From Mucilaginibacter sp. KACC 22063 (GTDB lineage: Bacteria > Bacteroidota > Bacteroidia > Sphingobacteriales > Sphingobacteriaceae), in NCBI RefSeq assembly GCF_028736115.1, contig NZ_CP117877.1, forward strand, positions 186,001 through 250,000: a stretch of DNA of 64,000 nucleotides, written 5' to 3'. Of this stretch, positions 1 through 7,462 are shown piece after piece (the stretch's first letter is position 1; each line of letters begins with the position of its first letter). A model generated the notes under the pieces. The model was given only the letters and a program-made list of their open reading frames with translations, had not been told where the DNA came from and ran no database searches. Made by a program: the position numbers and the translations under genes.

Positions 1-627
1 CTCACGGTTAGCAATCAGCTTTTGTAATTTTCCCATCTCTTTATTAGCAATAATCCTGGCTAATTGTTGGTAAGCGCCCTGTAATTTGTCTTTTAAGTTA
101 GTAATGCGTCTGAGGTCAGCGCCGTCCTGGTAGCTTATTATGTTGTAGGGTACATTAGCTACAAAAAAAGCACTCTGGGTAAGGAAAGGTATTTTTTTTG
201 CCGGGTCAATTTTAGGAATGGCATATTCTCCTGAAAGTTGCTCTTTAAACTCCAGTTGTTTTAAGGCATCAAAAACCTTGATGTTATAGCTGAATTCGGC
301 GCTTCGATGTAGCGCCTTTTCACCATTAAGCGGATACACTTTTACAACGATTGCCTGTTTGCCACTCTGTGAAATTGCGGCGTTGATAGGAATGAATGAT
401 GAAGTTTGTCCGGCAATGCTCATGTTGAACACTGTGACATCATTAACCGCAACTTCGAATCTGCAAAATGCCGCTTTAAAGTCTAATTGGTAATAGGGTT
501 GATTCGTGTTGTAGTCTGCCTTTTTTTTAATGATGATGGGCGTAGGAGCTGAGGCCATGTTATTTTCTGAATTACATCCGCTGTAAATAAACAAGCCTGT
601 AAGTAGCAGCAATAGGTTTTTATTCAT
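1..627 (-). CDS. Exported lipoprotein of unknown function, cut by window edge
   Basis: An open frame of 209 codons runs from an ATG at 627 down to base 1 with no stop, so the C-terminus lies outside the window. The N-terminus is a lipoprotein signal: a short basic start, a Leu-rich stretch and a lipobox ending in SGC at about residue 18, then a Ser/Asn-rich linker. The rest is soluble and has no motif I recognise. It lies 61 bases downstream of another lipoprotein gene on the same strand and is probably the third gene of that operon. Function unknown. Confidence 0.75.
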   Translation of the reverse strand, partial: MNKNLLLLLTGLFIYSGCNSENNMASAPTPIIIKKKADYNTNQPYYQLDFKAAFCRFEVAVNDVTVFNMSIAGQTSSFIPINAAISQSGKQAIVVKVYPLNGEKALHRSAEFSYNIKVFDALKQLEFKEQLSGEYAIPKIDPAKKIPFLTQSAFFVANVPYNIISYQDGADLRRITNLKDKLQGAYQQLARIIANKEMGKLQKLIANRE

Positions 628-688
628 TTTTAATTGATTGAGGATTTCGCCAGGTGACTTCAGTTGCCATATCAGCATGCAATTCGGT

Positions 689-1357
689 CTATTTCAAAAT
701 ATTTGCTTTATACTGTTCTATATCACAGCCACCCATATCTATATTTCCGGTAGTAGGATCCCAATAGCAGGTCTTAGAAAGATTCGTGTTGTCAACCACA
801 ATCAGCGATCTGTAATCAGGGTTAAAAAAAATAAAGCGGTGCTGATTTTTCAGGTTCCAGTACAGTCCATTGTCCGTGTTTGGGTTCTTTATACCAGGGC
901 CGTATAATTTAATCAATTGCGTTAAGATTGACGATTTTATCTCCGGTGTTTTTAACCTGACACGGTAGGCGTAGATCACACTATCCGCCTGGTACTTATT
1001 CAGTAATTTTTTCAGATCGGCTGAATTTTTTATATGCTCCTGATCTATCGTTGCCCCTCCTTGATAAAGCAGCGTATCTTTTCTGATCTTGTCTGACCGT
1101 AACTGAAAGGTAATATCAGCGCTATCCAGTTTAACGCCATTAAAGGCAAAAGAATTTGGCGCTGTGCCCTGGAGGGCAAATGACATCGGCGCCTCGAAAT
1201 TGTCAATTCCCCCTACATATTTATCGTCATAGTTAATGAGATCTGCTGCTGGCTCTTTAAAAGTTATTTTAGCCAGATCGGTTCTCGGTTTATCCTTGCA
1301 GGAGAATAGCAAGATAATCAGGGCTAAAACAGCGGATATATTTACTTTCATATTCAT
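689..1357 (-). CDS. Lipoprotein of unknown function
   Basis: This 222-residue protein starts with a hydrophobic segment ending in LLFSC (residues 16-20), a good lipobox, followed directly by charged sequence. It is therefore probably anchored to a cell-envelope membrane. The rest is rich in Asp, Lys and Tyr with no recognisable catalytic motif. It begins 3 bases after the upstream gene ends, so the two are almost certainly co-transcribed. I do not recognise the family. Confidence 0.75.
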   Translation of the reverse strand: MNMKVNISAVLALIILLFSCKDKPRTDLAKITFKEPAADLINYDDKYVGGIDNFEAPMSFALQGTAPNSFAFNGVKLDSADITFQLRSDKIRKDTLLYQGGATIDQEHIKNSADLKKLLNKYQADSVIYAYRVRLKTPEIKSSILTQLIKLYGPGIKNPNTDNGLYWNLKNQHRFIFFNPDYRSLIVVDNTNLSKTCYWDPTTGNIDMGGCDIEQYKANILK

Positions 1358-1360
1358 TAC

Positions 1361-2257
1361 TTATTTCTTTACAATTTTCAAAACTTCAGCAGTTGACAGG
1401 TTAGGGTTATGCATTACACCCAGATCCTTTAATTTTAGGGTTATGGATAAATGTGTTTCAAGATCCTTGCCGGTCTCGTATACGTCTTCTTCCCATTTCA
1501 GCACTGAACGGTTAGGTATATCATGGGTGATATAACGGTTAACTATTTGCCTGCTTTCTATGTTGTAAAAAGCGTGGCTTCGCGCATTCTTACTGCCATT
1601 ATATTTTACCTTTTTGCTAAAGCGCACCTCTTTGCCGCTGTAGGCTATCACTGAATCCAGCAGACCTTGAGTATTATAGTAATATTTTCCGGTCCACGTG
1701 TCTGTCATATCGGCCTGGCTGCGTTGAGTGGTTATGGTGGTACTACGAATTCGCTTATTGAAATGCGGGGTGTAATTGATTAAATAGAGAAGGTCCGAAA
1801 CAGAATAATTGCCAATAGCATCAGCAAGCAGGTCAACAAGGGCCCTGATGGAATGTCTTCTGTAAACTTCCTTTTTAAAGCGCGAATAATATGCCGGAAA
1901 AAGCACATAACGATCGGTTCTGTTAATCACTACCGTATGTGAGTTATCTTTAAATGCTACCTCTAAGCTATCTTTCATTTGTTGGTTAGACAGGAGTGGC
2001 TGGCGGTAAAGAAACAAACCGTGCGAGCCTTCACTAAACCGGTAAGCATTCGCCTCTGAAATTACACCTCCTTCAGTAGTGTATACAGCAATTTGATCGC
2101 CGACAGTGTTTTTGCAATATAAAATTTGGGTGGTGTCAGAACTTTTAATTTGATAGGTGATTTTAGTTAACAAGACGCCACGAAAAGCACTTGGTTTTTG
2201 GGCCGAACAAAAAGCTGAACATAAAACAAGAATAAATGACAAGTAAAGTCTCGACAT
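1361..2257 (-). CDS. Exported protein of unknown function
   Basis: This 298-residue protein has a clear Sec signal peptide ending in AFCSAQ at about residue 20. The mature part has a central stretch around YYYNTQGLLDSVIAYSG, a turn-rich pattern like those in beta-rich YD or MORN-like envelope proteins, but no family can be named. It is the first gene of a three-gene minus-strand run with the lipoproteins at 689-1357 and 1-627. Co-transcription suggests a joint envelope role (inference). Confidence 0.75.
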   Translation of the reverse strand: MSRLYLSFILVLCSAFCSAQKPSAFRGVLLTKITYQIKSSDTTQILYCKNTVGDQIAVYTTEGGVISEANAYRFSEGSHGLFLYRQPLLSNQQMKDSLEVAFKDNSHTVVINRTDRYVLFPAYYSRFKKEVYRRHSIRALVDLLADAIGNYSVSDLLYLINYTPHFNKRIRSTTITTQRSQADMTDTWTGKYYYNTQGLLDSVIAYSGKEVRFSKKVKYNGSKNARSHAFYNIESRQIVNRYITHDIPNRSVLKWEEDVYETGKDLETHLSITLKLKDLGVMHNPNLSTAEVLKIVKK

Positions 2258-2676
2258 AGCATATTAAATAACTGAATAACAAACTGATGGTTTTATTTTT
2301 TTGACCCGAACTTCAAGGAATCGCTGTTCTATGGCACTTAAGTGCTAATTGTGGCAGACCGGATTGCGAAGGACAAGTCATCAACCTGATCGATACGCTT
2401 CCGATGCTCGGCTTATTAGACGGTCGAGCCCAGCATGATTGCATCCGAATCTGTTACGGCTTCAGTGTTTATCTTATAGGCTTTCAAAAGTTCCGTAGCA
2501 TTTTCTTTTAACAGTAACCTGGACAGATCAAAAGATCCGGTATAGCCTGAAGGAACTTATGCAATTTTATGAGTATTGCCGGCGCCGGAACCCATGTTGG
2601 AGTTAAAATAGCATCCCAGTACAACTGTGGCTATTTGTATTACGAGAAACAAATACTTCATTATGACTATTGGTAT
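2258..2676. other. 419-base gap with possible gene relic
   Basis: There is no intact gene here. On the minus strand an open stretch at 2416-2556 reads like real protein and may be the tail of a lost gene (listed separately). The rest has no hairpin terminator, tRNA or promoter match that I could support. Confidence 0.5.
2416..2556 (-). pseudogene. Possible gene remnant, 46 codons
   Basis: A 46-codon open stretch on the minus strand lacks a start codon but has protein-like composition: a SFDLSRLLLKENATELLKAY segment, then a short acidic tail before a stop. Amphipathic Leu/Lys/Glu spacing of this kind is uncommon in random AT-rich sequence. The stretch is bounded upstream by an in-frame stop, which suits the C-terminal end of a decayed gene. 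I cannot name the parent family; chance is a real alternative. Confidence 0.3.
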
Positions 2677-3186
2677 TTACAGTATCAAAATTTGATAAAT
2701 TTGAGGATGAGGCACATCCGGCGGTTGATGACTTTGAACCATCACGCGAATATCGCCAACTTTAGACGCAATATACATGACGCTGAAGCCAATGGGCTCC
2801 TTCGGTCGCGGCGATTCTACACCTGTACCAAAAAGTTGAGCAAAGTCTGCAAAGGTCAGCTGTCTTTCTAACTGTGATGGTAGCTGAATGTCAATGTGCG
2901 GAAACTGCTTATCATGCACCACACGTACCTGCACCATGCTGGAATCCGCCGCCTTAAATATGCTGTCAACCACAATCAACTCATACCGTTTGGCATAATC
3001 TCGTAATACGTCCCGGCTGGCATTCGATGTATTTTTACCTTCTGTTTTGGACAATTGTTTAATCAATTCCAACAAGGCGTTTTTATCAACCTGCTGACGG
3101 GATGCTTCACGATGGTTACAGGCAAAACAAGTCATAACAGCTACAATAAATAGCGTAAAAAGTCTCCAAAAACTGTTTCTTTCCAT
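2677..3186 (-). CDS. Lipoprotein of unknown function
   Basis: The ATG at 3186 is preferred over an upstream frame extension because it starts directly with a lipoprotein signal (MERNSFWRLF, then a hydrophobic run ending in CFAC at about residue 23). The mature protein of about 145 residues is charged and contains a KQFPHIDIQLPSQLE segment. No known domain is recognised. It is flanked by gaps on both sides and is probably a single-gene unit. Confidence 0.65.
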   Translation of the reverse strand: MERNSFWRLFTLFIVAVMTCFACNHREASRQQVDKNALLELIKQLSKTEGKNTSNASRDVLRDYAKRYELIVVDSIFKAADSSMVQVRVVHDKQFPHIDIQLPSQLERQLTFADFAQLFGTGVESPRPKEPIGFSVMYIASKVGDIRVMVQSHQPPDVPHPQIYQILIL

Positions 3187-3280
3187 GGAAATAATACAAT
3201 CGTTGGCAACCAGCAAATGTTTTGTTGAATTTACCTAAGCATCTCGAGCTTTAGTCCATCGTATAGTTCGGCTATCTGAT

Positions 3281-4738
3281 TTATCTTGATGATAATTCAT
3301 TCATAACTTCTTTAATCTGCTGGTTGATCTCGAAGACTTGCTTCTGATCAGGATAAGTTCCGTTTTGATAGGCATAGTAAGTGATCTGATAGCTTTTGAT
3401 CCTTAGCTGACAGTATTTAATCAATTGACGATTTTTGCTATGAATACTGGATGACACATTGAGCTTATCCGACTCATTTATCAAACTAATTCCTTCCTGC
3501 CAATAGCTGATGCCTTGCTGCAGATCAGGCAGCAAGGCATCAGAATTTTTATTGTCTTCCTGTCCAACTACCTTAAGAGCTTTCTCTTCCAACTGATAAA
3601 AGCTTTCCATTCGCTTAAAATAAATAACGCGGTCGCTGCGCGAGAGGACGATGTAAGTGAATGCCGAAAGCGAAAGGATGAGTATCATGGCCCCCCCTAT
3701 TACCAGCCGGTTTACTCTGGTGTCATCAGGCCTTCTCAAAGCTGGCCAATATAAATAGCCGATTAGTAATCCGCTTACCAGTCCGCCTAAATGTGCTGCG
3801 TTATCAATACCGCTTTTTAAACTGCCATACACCAGATTGTAAATAACGAACATGCCGATGCTGCTCAATAAACCATTGCGTATGCTGCGCTCAATATGAT
3901 TGGTGCTCAGAATAGCTAAGAATACCCCATATAACCCGAATATGGCACCGGAAGCGCCAGCGCTGATGGTGTAATCATGCCACCATAAACTGACCACACT
4001 TGCTGCTATCCCCGTTAACAGATAGGCAATCAAAAACTTTGCTTTCCCTAAAAAAGGCTCCAGCAGCATGCCAACGAAAACGAGCGCATACATATTTAAC
4101 GCCAGGTGTATGATGCCGAAGTGAAGGAAACAATTGGTCAGCAAACGCCACCACTGTCCGTTAAGTGTGGCGACGGTTGAATTGGCACCCCAGGCTAGTA
4201 AGCTTTGTCCATTCGGATCTATGAATGAAATTCCGCTTCCAACCATAGTCAGGAAGATCAGGATGTTCAAACTCACGAGCACAGGCGTAAAAAAATAGTT
4301 TTTAGCCGGACGGAAAAACCCCCAGAAGCTGGTGATCAGATTAAACTTTGGCCGGATGTCCGGCTTTAGTGTATCCTCATATGGTGGTACAAAGTCTTGC
4401 TCATATAATCTATACTTCTGGCGCACTTCTTCTTCCGTTATCACGGTCCTTAACTTTTCAAAAACCCCAACATACTGCCTGACAGCGCTTTCATTCCGTC
4501 CATCATCAATGGGCATGGCTGACGTTGAAACACATTCAACACGCAACTGGTCTTCTTCAACTCTAACCGTAACTTCTCCGTTCCATGAGAACCCACTGTT
4601 ACCTGTGTAAGCGATGACACCTGCGTCAGAAACAAAACGAATCCGCCAGCCTAACGACTTAACCGACTCAAATGCTGTGACCAGGCAATGTTTTTGGCTA
4701 AGACCCGTAGTAGAAATGGTTTGCGCTGCTTTATCCAT
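3281..4738 (-). CDS. Rhomboid-family intramembrane serine protease
   Basis: Rhomboids cut substrate proteins inside the membrane with a Ser-His dyad. Here the 485-residue protein has a soluble N-terminal region (residues 1-145) and then the rhomboid fold. The first core helix holds HFGIIHLALNMY (about 206-217), the nucleophile lies in GASGAIFGLYG (Ser263), and the partner His is in AAHLGGLVSG (His316). A TM segment near 345-365 is followed by a soluble tail of about 110 residues. The N-terminal half resembles the extra domain often found in Bacteroidota rhomboids. Both catalytic residues are present, so activity is expected; substrates are unknown. Confidence 0.93.
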   Translation of the reverse strand: MDKAAQTISTTGLSQKHCLVTAFESVKSLGWRIRFVSDAGVIAYTGNSGFSWNGEVTVRVEEDQLRVECVSTSAMPIDDGRNESAVRQYVGVFEKLRTVITEEEVRQKYRLYEQDFVPPYEDTLKPDIRPKFNLITSFWGFFRPAKNYFFTPVLVSLNILIFLTMVGSGISFIDPNGQSLLAWGANSTVATLNGQWWRLLTNCFLHFGIIHLALNMYALVFVGMLLEPFLGKAKFLIAYLLTGIAASVVSLWWHDYTISAGASGAIFGLYGVFLAILSTNHIERSIRNGLLSSIGMFVIYNLVYGSLKSGIDNAAHLGGLVSGLLIGYLYWPALRRPDDTRVNRLVIGGAMILILSLSAFTYIVLSRSDRVIYFKRMESFYQLEEKALKVVGQEDNKNSDALLPDLQQGISYWQEGISLINESDKLNVSSSIHSKNRQLIKYCQLRIKSYQITYYAYQNGTYPDQKQVFEINQQIKEVMNELSSR

Positions 4739-4842
4739 TAATTGAAGTATAAAATCATTAGCATATCACCCGTAATCATTTGCTTTTATAAACAATCAAA
4801 AACTGTTTTGTTCCGGTGTTGGTTACCAAAGCAATTGAACAC

Positions 4843-4983
4843 ATGAGTTCGTATCAGAAAGCCAGATTGATCTCCGTTAATGAAGCGATCACTAATATGC
4901 AAGCCCCCCCTGTATCAGCTGATTTATTTCCAATAGTTACAGGGGGCGAAAAGGGGCTCCGCATGGCAGAGCCCGCCGGGTAA
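4843..4983 (+). CDS. Small orphan ORF, 46 codons
   Basis: The ORF starts with MSSYQKARLISVNEAI and ends MAEPAG. The first half looks protein-like, but the second half coincides with a long inverted repeat (CCCCCTGTA at 4906-4914, TACAGGGGG at 4938-4946), so base pairing rather than coding could explain the composition. No promoter match was found. It could be the N-terminal remnant of a gene lost from this tRNA-proximal site. No function is assigned. Confidence 0.25.
   Translation: MSSYQKARLISVNEAITNMQAPPVSADLFPIVTGGEKGLRMAEPAG
4906..4946. repeat. Inverted repeat, 9-base arms
   Basis: The arms CCCCCTGTA and TACAGGGGG pair perfectly around a 23-base spacer. The G+C-rich arms stand out in this AT-rich gap. 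The role is unknown. Confidence 0.6.
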
Positions 4984-5407
4984 TTTTTTGTTGCCTGACG
5001 GGTCGAATGACCTGATCACACCGCTAAGGGCTGCGCCCTGAAGTCTTGCAGGTTGAGAAAGAAACCCCTATTCAGAAGTTTTCTCTCCCTGAATAATTGC
5101 CATAAAAACGGAGTTCAGAACCCTGTAAGTTATTCATTTGATTTTCAGTTAATTACGCTCGTTTTCGAAATTGGCTCACCGCATGACTCACCAGTTTATT
5201 TCTTCTCTTTTCAGAGCCGTAAATCTAAGTATCCTGACCGCTTATACTATAAGGGCCACGTTAGGGCACCCATGAGACAATTTTTCGACTGGCTGTCAGT
5301 CAGTAAATTAACCCCTTTCTGGTGAGTCAGGCCGAAAATCGAAATGACTCACCGAATTACGCACCAAAACTTACGAATTGGCGTATAAAACAGCTCAACG
5401 GAAAATT

Positions 5408-5440
5408 AAAAGCCCGTTTTCATGCGAAATGCGGGCTTTT
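5408..5440 (-). terminator. Terminator downstream of tRNA-Ser
   Basis: The arms AAAAGCCCG and CGGGCTTTT are separated by 15 bases. On the minus strand the hairpin is followed by a T-rich run. It lies 24 bases past the 3' end of the tRNA-Ser gene, the expected place for its terminator. Confidence 0.65.
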
Positions 5441-5464
5441 ACTCTTTTTTGGTATGAAAATCAG

Positions 5465-5552
5465 CGGAGAGAGAGGGATTCGAACCCTCGATACGCTTTT
5501 GACGTATACACACTTTCCAGGCGTGCTCTTTCGACCACTCAGACATCTCTCC
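5465..5552 (-). tRNA. tRNA-Ser (anticodon GGA), intact copy
   Basis: The acceptor arms GGAGAGA and TCTCTCC pair across the ends, the T arm contains GGTTCGAATCC, and a long variable arm marks a class II tRNA. The anticodon loop holds CTGGAAA, giving anticodon GGA, which reads UCC and UCU. The gene has no encoded CCA, as is common in this phylum. Its first 14 bases also encode the last four residues and stop codon of the GIY-YIG gene. A broken second copy lies upstream at 5815-5894. Confidence 0.95.
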
Positions 5553-5793
5553 TGATTATATTATTATCTTTTAAAAATCTATACCCTTCTATTGATTTAT
5601 AAAACATTTCTCTTTTGAATGCTTCACTTCGAGTTGAATGCTCTTCCTTATAATGCAATTTCAATGGTCTTCTGTGCTTGGTAGCTTTAACCTCGCCCTT
5701 ATTGTGTTTCGTTAAGCGTTTATCAACGTCATTTGTACTGCCATAATAATATTTTTCATCTTTTAAGCTTTTTAAAATATAGCTGAAAAACAT
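5539..5793 (-). CDS. Stand-alone GIY-YIG nuclease domain protein
   Basis: This 84-residue protein consists only of a GIY-YIG fold of the UvrC-N/YhbQ type: SYILKS (4-9) for the first motif, YYYGST (15-20) for the second, Arg26 in DKRLTKHN, and Glu57/Glu62 in SEAFKREMF as possible metal ligands. Some members of this family are homing nucleases and others act in repair; the role of these small Bacteroidota forms is not established. The reading frame ends inside the downstream tRNA-Ser, so the C-terminal RRDV is encoded by tRNA bases. A truncated tRNA-Ser lies 21 bases upstream. That context suggests a small mobile or homing-like unit at this tRNA (inference). Confidence 0.88.
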   Translation of the reverse strand: MFFSYILKSLKDEKYYYGSTNDVDKRLTKHNKGEVKATKHRRPLKLHYKEEHSTRSEAFKREMFYKSIEGYRFLKDNNIIRRDV

Positions 5794-5814
5794 TTGTTAC
5801 AATTTATACATTAA

Positions 5815-5894
5815 ACGCTTTTGACGTATACTCACTTTCTCCAAAGGAGTCCTTTGGACCAGGCGTGCTCTTTCGACCACTCAGACATCTCTCC
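5815..5894 (-). pseudogene. Truncated tRNA-Ser with palindrome in the anticodon loop
   Basis: On the minus strand the first 36 bases are identical to the intact tRNA-Ser at 5465-5552 through the anticodon stem. A 20-base insert (5839-5858) then interrupts the anticodon loop. The copy continues with one mismatch through the variable arm and stops at AAAAGCGT, so the T arm and 3' acceptor strand are missing. It cannot fold into a functional tRNA. It still has a promoter-like -7 box in front of it. Confidence 0.85.
5839..5858. repeat. 20-base palindrome inserted in the tRNA remnant
   Basis: On the minus strand the insert reads TCCAAAGGACTCCTTTGGAG, with arms TCCAAAGG and CCTTTGGA around ACT. 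A 14-base piece spanning it (5846-5859) recurs exactly at 56000-56013 upstream of aspS, so the insert belongs to a dispersed repeat family. Confidence 0.75.
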
Positions 5895-5905
5895 TAAAAG
5901 GTTTG

Positions 5906-5913
5906 CAAAAATA
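5906..5913 (-). promoter_or_regulatory. Promoter -7 box upstream of the broken tRNA-Ser
   Basis: The minus strand reads TATTTTTG, a full match to the Bacteroidota -7 consensus TAnnTTTG, 11 bases before the tRNA remnant. No TTG is present at the usual -33 spacing. This is likely the original tRNA promoter, now driving the remnant, the nuclease gene and probably the intact tRNA. Confidence 0.45.
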
Positions 5914-6023
5914 TAATAATCTGTGATATAACGATGAAGCAGTAATAAATTTAAAATAATACAGTACTATGTATTGCATATTACTATGTTTTGTTTTATG
6001 TTTGTTTAATAAATAAGCATATC

Positions 6024-6380
6024 ATGAAAAAATCAATCGCAATTCTATTCATCGCATTAATTGCTGCTGCATGCAGATTTGGAGGAAGGCATACTGTTAT
6101 TACTTCTAACGGCAACGGTAAAAAAGTAAAAATTGAATACAGGGGTAATGTTGCTTTTAATAAAGAGCAAACGGCTATTGTGCATATCAGCCCAAGCGGT
6201 TACGCAAAGTATAACCTTGATGAAAATGAACTGATTGCCGAAACCGATGACCATGGAGATATCTTATACGACTTTAACCATCAGGGCCCGGTTAAGGAAC
6301 TTGACGAGCAGGGCAAAAATTTCCTGGCTTTAGCCGTAAAGGATATGGTACGTAACGGACACTACGCAGCAGGTAAATAG
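6024..6380 (+). CDS. Small lipoprotein of unknown function
   Basis: The ATG at 6024 is chosen because it opens a clean lipoprotein signal, MKKSIAILFIALIAAAC, with the lipid-carrying Cys at residue 17. The mature part of about 100 residues is acidic and polar, with repeated Asn/Gly/Asp turns and no known motif. It is convergent with the asparaginase gene, 7 bases away. Small secreted proteins of this shape are common in Sphingobacteriaceae; the function is not known. Confidence 0.75.
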   Translation: MKKSIAILFIALIAAACRFGGRHTVITSNGNGKKVKIEYRGNVAFNKEQTAIVHISPSGYAKYNLDENELIAETDDHGDILYDFNHQGPVKELDEQGKNFLALAVKDMVRNGHYAAGK

Positions 6381-6387
6381 CCGCAGA

Positions 6388-7410
6388 CTATGATACAGTA
6401 AGCTCACCGCGCAGGTCTGTTTCCATCAGCTCTTTAATCAGCTTTGGATCGTCATACTGGCCAAGCAGGTACATGGCTTTGGTGATGGCTGCCTCATAAG
6501 TCATGTCGTAGCCGTTAGCTACTCCAATATCTTTCAGCTGTTTACTGGTTTCATAACGGCCAAGCTCAACCGTGCCTACTTTGCACTGCGATATATCTAT
6601 GATGACTTTACCGCTGTCGATAGCGTTTTTAAGCAGGTCGGTGAACCATTGGTCGGTACTGGTATTACCCGCGCCAAAGGTTTCCATTACGATACCGCGT
6701 GCATCAGCCGAAAGGATGTTTTCTACCACTTTAGCGCTTATACCCGGGTATAGCTTAAGTACGGCAACATCGCTTACCAGCTTTTTATGGATCTTTAATT
6801 TACCGTCGGTTTGCGGATGGCGTATATCATTAACGCTGAACCGCAGGTGTACGCCAGATTCGGCAAGTATAGGGTAATTAGGCGAACGGAATGCCTCAAA
6901 CTTTGACGAGTTGTACTTGAAGGCCCTATTGCCGCGGAATAATTTATAATCGAAATAGATACATACCTCCGGAACGCGTACCTGGCCATTCTTTTTAGCC
7001 TTTGCAATCTCAATGGCGGTCATCAGGTTTTCCTTGGCGTCTGTACGTATGGCGCTGATGGGTAACTGCGAGCCTGTGAAGATCACTGGTTTGTTCAGGT
7101 CTTCCAGCATAAAGCTTAAAGCTGAAGCTGTAAAAGCCATGGTGTCAGAGCCGTGAAGAATCACAAAACCGTCAACATCATCATAGTTATCCTCAATTAA
7201 ACCTGCAAGCTGGCTCCAGATGGCAGGGTTCATATTTGATGAATCAATCACCTGATCAAATGAGTGGACCTTGATACGACAGTTAAGCCGTTCCAGTTCA
7301 GGAACATTGTCCATTATCTGCTCAAAGTTAATGGGTTTAAGCACATTTGTCTTCGGATCACTCATCATACCGATTGTCCCGCCGGTATAGATGATCATTA
7401 TCTGGCACAT
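6388..7410 (-). CDS. ansA: Type I (cytoplasmic) L-asparaginase
   Basis: The enzyme hydrolyses L-asparagine to aspartate and ammonia. The protein is 340 residues, normal for the family, and has no signal peptide, which matches the cytoplasmic type I form. The first catalytic motif is YTGGTIGMM with Thr12. The second motif reads HGSDTM (86-91), where most members have HGTDTM, so the second catalytic Thr is Ser88 beside Asp89. A RTDAKENL block carries the conserved Lys. FGAGNTS marks the C-terminal domain. Confidence 0.92.
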   Translation of the reverse strand: MCQIMIIYTGGTIGMMSDPKTNVLKPINFEQIMDNVPELERLNCRIKVHSFDQVIDSSNMNPAIWSQLAGLIEDNYDDVDGFVILHGSDTMAFTASALSFMLEDLNKPVIFTGSQLPISAIRTDAKENLMTAIEIAKAKKNGQVRVPEVCIYFDYKLFRGNRAFKYNSSKFEAFRSPNYPILAESGVHLRFSVNDIRHPQTDGKLKIHKKLVSDVAVLKLYPGISAKVVENILSADARGIVMETFGAGNTSTDQWFTDLLKNAIDSGKVIIDISQCKVGTVELGRYETSKQLKDIGVANGYDMTYEAAITKAMYLLGQYDDPKLIKELMETDLRGELTVS

Positions 7411-7462
7411 GTATCTATTTCAGGTTTGCTATAAAAGTAGTAAAATATGTCAAAAACGAATG

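Larger units (their letters stand above)
4739..5464. other. Gene-poor region next to tRNA-Ser; possible integration scar
   Basis: These 726 bases hold no large gene. They contain a 46-codon ORF (4843-4983) that includes a long inverted repeat, a GGGCTC/GAGCCC hairpin (4954-4974), three copies of a GACTCACC-like motif (5183-5192, 5344-5353 and inverted 5321-5329), and a terminator hairpin just downstream of tRNA-Ser. Short repeats at the 3' end of a tRNA gene are typical of integrase target regions, but no integrase is present. Confidence 0.4.

Noticed and set aside
2569..2871. 100-codon plus-strand frame
   Set aside because: It overlaps the minus-strand lipoprotein gene, which has a proper signal and lipobox; the plus frame shows no protein-like features.
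5322..5602. Open frames across tRNA-Ser with RERDSNPRY- or GERGIRTLDT-like peptides
   Set aside because: These are translations of the tRNA-Ser gene and its flanks, a well-known source of spurious ORFs.
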